Source: an uncultured Lactobacillaceae bacterium
Lineage (GTDB): Bacteria > Bacillota > Bacilli > Lactobacillales > Lactobacillaceae
Assembly: GCA_934216625.1 (NCBI GenBank)
Contig: CAKQCC010000031.1
Span: 1 to 8,574, forward strand
Direction: 5' to 3'
Length of the DNA stretch: 8,574 nucleotides
The position numbers and the translations under genes were made by a program. Position 1 is the first letter of the stretch; every line of letters starts with the position of its first letter. Positions 6,313 to 8,574 of this stretch are shown piece after piece. The notes beneath the pieces are model-generated. The model did no database searches. It was given only the letters and a program-made list of their open reading frames with translations, and was not told where the DNA came from.

Positions 6313-8571
6313 TTAATGACTATTTCCTTTACTACTTGTGGTTGTGGTTGTTGACGTTGTCTGCTTGCTAGTTGATTGACTAGTTTGGTGACTATCAGTT
6401 GAATCTTTTGGACTTGGTGGGTTACTATTATCTGAAATGTGATGATCGTCATTATTATTTCCATCATTTCCCTTTGAATTTTCGTGGTTCTTGACACTAT
6501 CGTCGGTTTCGGTCTTGGAATCTCTGGAATTATCTTTTTCGTCCTTATCATTATCATCGGTCTTAAATTTCTTAGCTTTACCGTAATTATTGGTTTGGGT
6601 GTTAACGTCGCCTTGGTGACCGATTACGTAATATTCGGTCTGACCATGCCGATCAACACTGCCAACGTCATCAGGTTGGGTCCAATCTTCGTTTGGCAAG
6701 TCCTGCTGAGCATAGGCCATTGCTTCTTTATAATAATCCTGTGCAATGTTAACTTCGGGACCACTAACGTAATGACCAGGCTGCATTGGGTGATCATAAC
6801 CGGTCCAGATAGAAAGCGCTAAGTTCTTGGTGTAACCAGTAAACCACGAATCCATTGCGGCGTAACTTGGCAAGTTTCCCTTATAATTATTCGGGAATTG
6901 AGTAGTTCCGGTTTTGCCGGCTTCGTGAAGTCCAGGAATTTTGGCAGCCGTTCCGGATCCTTTCGAATTGGTTATCACGCCTTTCAGCATGTCGGTCATC
7001 ATGAAAGCGGTTGCTCTAGACATTGCTCGATGACCATGACTGCTGAAGTGATGGGTCCTGCCGTTAGTTTCAACGACTTTTCGAATGGCAAGCGGCCGGT
7101 GATAAATTCCGCCGTTAGCGAATGCGGAATAGGCCGCGGATTCTTGTAACGGTGAAATGTAAGTCCCAATTCCGTTTTGGAGGTTTAATTTTTGCTTGAA
7201 CGAGAGGCCGAGTCCCTTCATGAATTGAATTGATTGACCGAGTCCGACGTGGCTTAGCGTTCGGATTGCTGGAATGTTTCGGGATTCAACCAGCGCTCGC
7301 CTCATCGTGATGGCTCCTTCGTATTTCTTATCAAAATCTTCTAGTTTAACGTTAGTCCCCGGATACGTATATGGCGTGTCGTGAACCACTTGATAAGTAG
7401 GGTAGTAGTCATATTGAATGGCTGGACCATAATCCGTTAACGGTTTAGTGGTCGAACCACTGGAGCGGTTAGTCTGGACCGCTCGATCAAGCCCGAACGG
7501 TACGGTCTGCTTTCGACCACCGATCATCGCGTTGATTTTACCGTTGTGAGCATTGACCATGGCAGCACCAATCTGAAACTTATTGTTAGGGAAACCAATC
7601 TTACTCTTTTTGTTGGCTAAATCGTAGAGCTTTTTTTGATCCTTGTAATTCAAATTAGTGTAGACTTTTAATCCAGCGTGTAATTTGAATTTGTGACCTT
7701 CTAGCTCTTGAATCGTTTGCTTTAGGTAAGCATCAATCACCCGTTCGTGGAGTTCGTTGGGGTTAACGCTTGAATGACTGGCCGCTAAATGCGCTTTAAT
7801 CGGAACCGCTTTAGCTTGTTGCGCCTGAGCGTTTGTGATCTTTCGGTTGTGAGCCATTGCGGTCAAAACCTGATTCCGGCGCTCTTTAGCGTATTTAGGA
7901 TAAGCATACGGGTTGTATAAACTCGGTGACTGTGGCATTCCGGCAATTAAAGCCGTTTCCGGAAGCGTTAGACGATTAAGCGGTTTATTGTAGTAATATT
8001 TAGCGGCAGTCCGCATTCCGTAGGTATTGTTGCCCATGTAAACCTTATTAATGTAGTATTCTAAGATCTTTGATTTCGGGTAACGTCGATCAACTTTTAA
8101 CGCTAACCAAGCTTCTTGCGCTTTTCTGCGAAGGGTTCGATCGGAAGCAGCGGTGGAGAATACCGAAAGCTTTACCAGTTGCTGAGTTAAGGTACTTCCA
8201 CCTTGTAGGCCGATTCGGGATCCGGTTAGGTTTGCAAAACCGGCCTTGATGATCCGAATTGGATCAACCCCGTGGTCTCGGTAGAAATGCCGATCTTCAA
8301 TGGAAATAACCGCGTTTTTTAATTGACCCGGAATTTGTTTAGAAGAAGCGTATTCCCGATTCTGCGCACCCAGTTTCGAAATGATGTGTCCGCTCGAATC
8401 GTAGATTTTAGTTGAATTATCACTTGACAAAGCAGCAGTTGTAACTTTAGGAGCGCGTGCGGCGTAATAAACGAATAAGCCAGCCCCCAAGATGAATAGC
8501 ACCACAACGGCAGCGATAATACTGAGAATGGTTTTACGAATAAAATGGGAACGATGGCTTGATTGCGCCAT
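6313..8571 (-). CDS. ponA: Class A penicillin-binding protein PBP1A
   Basis: It is a bifunctional peptidoglycan synthase: a GT51 glycosyltransferase extends glycan strands from lipid II and a transpeptidase cross-links stem peptides outside the membrane. The 752-residue protein has a short basic cytoplasmic lead, one membrane segment (about 13-36), and the GT51 domain (about 60-240) with EDRHFYRDHG (92-101, catalytic Glu92), GGSTLTQQLVK (124-134) and YINKVYMGNNTYG (173-185). The transpeptidase follows with all three active-site motifs: STTK (373-376), SRN (430-432) and KTGT (553-556). From about residue 665 it ends in a disordered low-complexity tail. The ATG at 8571 is the only start visible. 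The frame is open to the window edge 3 bases upstream, so a farther start and the ribosome site cannot be judged. It is convergent with dnaD; recU is expected upstream by family gene order but is outside the window. Confidence 0.97.
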   Translation of the reverse strand: MAQSSHRSHFIRKTILSIIAAVVVLFILGAGLFVYYAARAPKVTTAALSSDNSTKIYDSSGHIISKLGAQNREYASSKQIPGQLKNAVISIEDRHFYRDHGVDPIRIIKAGFANLTGSRIGLQGGSTLTQQLVKLSVFSTAASDRTLRRKAQEAWLALKVDRRYPKSKILEYYINKVYMGNNTYGMRTAAKYYYNKPLNRLTLPETALIAGMPQSPSLYNPYAYPKYAKERRNQVLTAMAHNRKITNAQAQQAKAVPIKAHLAASHSSVNPNELHERVIDAYLKQTIQELEGHKFKLHAGLKVYTNLNYKDQKKLYDLANKKSKIGFPNNKFQIGAAMVNAHNGKINAMIGGRKQTVPFGLDRAVQTNRSSGSTTKPLTDYGPAIQYDYYPTYQVVHDTPYTYPGTNVKLEDFDKKYEGAITMRRALVESRNIPAIRTLSHVGLGQSIQFMKGLGLSFKQKLNLQNGIGTYISPLQESAAYSAFANGGIYHRPLAIRKVVETNGRTHHFSSHGHRAMSRATAFMMTDMLKGVITNSKGSGTAAKIPGLHEAGKTGTTQFPNNYKGNLPSYAAMDSWFTGYTKNLALSIWTGYDHPMQPGHYVSGPEVNIAQDYYKEAMAYAQQDLPNEDWTQPDDVGSVDRHGQTEYYVIGHQGDVNTQTNNYGKAKKFKTDDNDKDEKDNSRDSKTETDDSVKNHENSKGNDGNNNDDHHISDNSNPPSPKDSTDSHQTSQSTSKQTTSTTTTTSSKGNSH
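6316..6579 (-). other. Low-complexity C-terminal tail of PBP1A
   Basis: This is coding sequence for residues 665-752. It begins with Lys/Asp/Glu-rich sequence (KTDDNDKDEKDNSRDSKTET, 670-689), passes through Asn/Asp/His-rich sequence and ends in Ser/Thr/Gln-rich sequence with a run of six threonines (740-745 approximately). No globular domain or known wall-binding motif is visible. Such tails are common on lactobacillus class A PBPs and are probably flexible outer segments. The codons are repetitive, so length variation between strains is likely. Confidence 0.8.
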
Positions 8572-8574
8572 GAT

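Noticed and set aside
6309..6822. Open frames on both strands overlapping the PBP1A tail region
   Set aside because: They are created by the low-complexity coding sequence of the tail and its complement. None has a family-like protein sequence or a ribosome site, and ponA is clearly the real gene.
8533..8574. A recU tail overlapping the start of ponA
   Set aside because: One alternative leftward frame stops about 40 nt inside ponA, but too few codons are visible and they did not resemble a RecU C-terminus I could recognise.

Overview
The window looks like a chromosomal housekeeping locus of a Lactobacillaceae-type lactic acid bacterium. Three things support this: a bacterial mevalonate kinase (the isoprenoid route of lactic acid bacteria), a DinG-family protein with an N-terminal DEDDh exonuclease (typical of Firmicutes), and the gene neighbourhood dinG - tseB (ypmB) - asnS - dnaD facing a convergent class A penicillin-binding protein gene, which echoes the dinG/ypmB/asnS/dnaD/nth/ponA/recU region of Bacillus and lactobacilli. 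Genus and species cannot be fixed from the sequence. The short gene set and moderate GC would fit one of the smaller-genome lineages, but that is a guess.

Layout. Positions 1-752 (minus) hold the first ~250 codons of mevalonate kinase, cut by the window edge. A divergent intergenic region of about 135 bp separates it from a rightward series: the DinG-like exonuclease (888-3545), the membrane-anchored TseB/YpmB-like protein (3600-4112), asparaginyl-tRNA synthetase (4158-5453) and DnaD (5518-6249). A hairpin terminator lies between asnS and dnaD, and a strong bidirectional terminator follows dnaD. The remainder (6313-8571, minus) is a class A PBP (PBP1A/PonA), whose start lies 3 bases from the window edge.

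The genes mix replication (dnaD), DNA metabolism (dinG), translation (asnS), cell-wall synthesis (tseB, ponA) and isoprenoid precursor supply for lipid carriers (mvk). They are linked by conserved neighbourhood rather than by one pathway. Promoter-like -10 elements in front of tseB and asnS suggest that the series is not one simple operon.

The most notable point is the DinG homologue. Its exonuclease motifs are complete, yet every helicase/ATPase motif (Walker A, DEAH box, motifs V and VI) is degraded in an uninterrupted 885-residue frame. This suggests a protein that no longer hydrolyses ATP but keeps a large DNA-binding-type body. Secondary points are the absence of nth and ypoC between dnaD and the PBP gene, two TTG starts, a terminator with no room for a promoter in front of dnaD, and a long low-complexity tail on the PBP. 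I found no mobile element, CRISPR array, RNA gene or evidently new multi-gene system.
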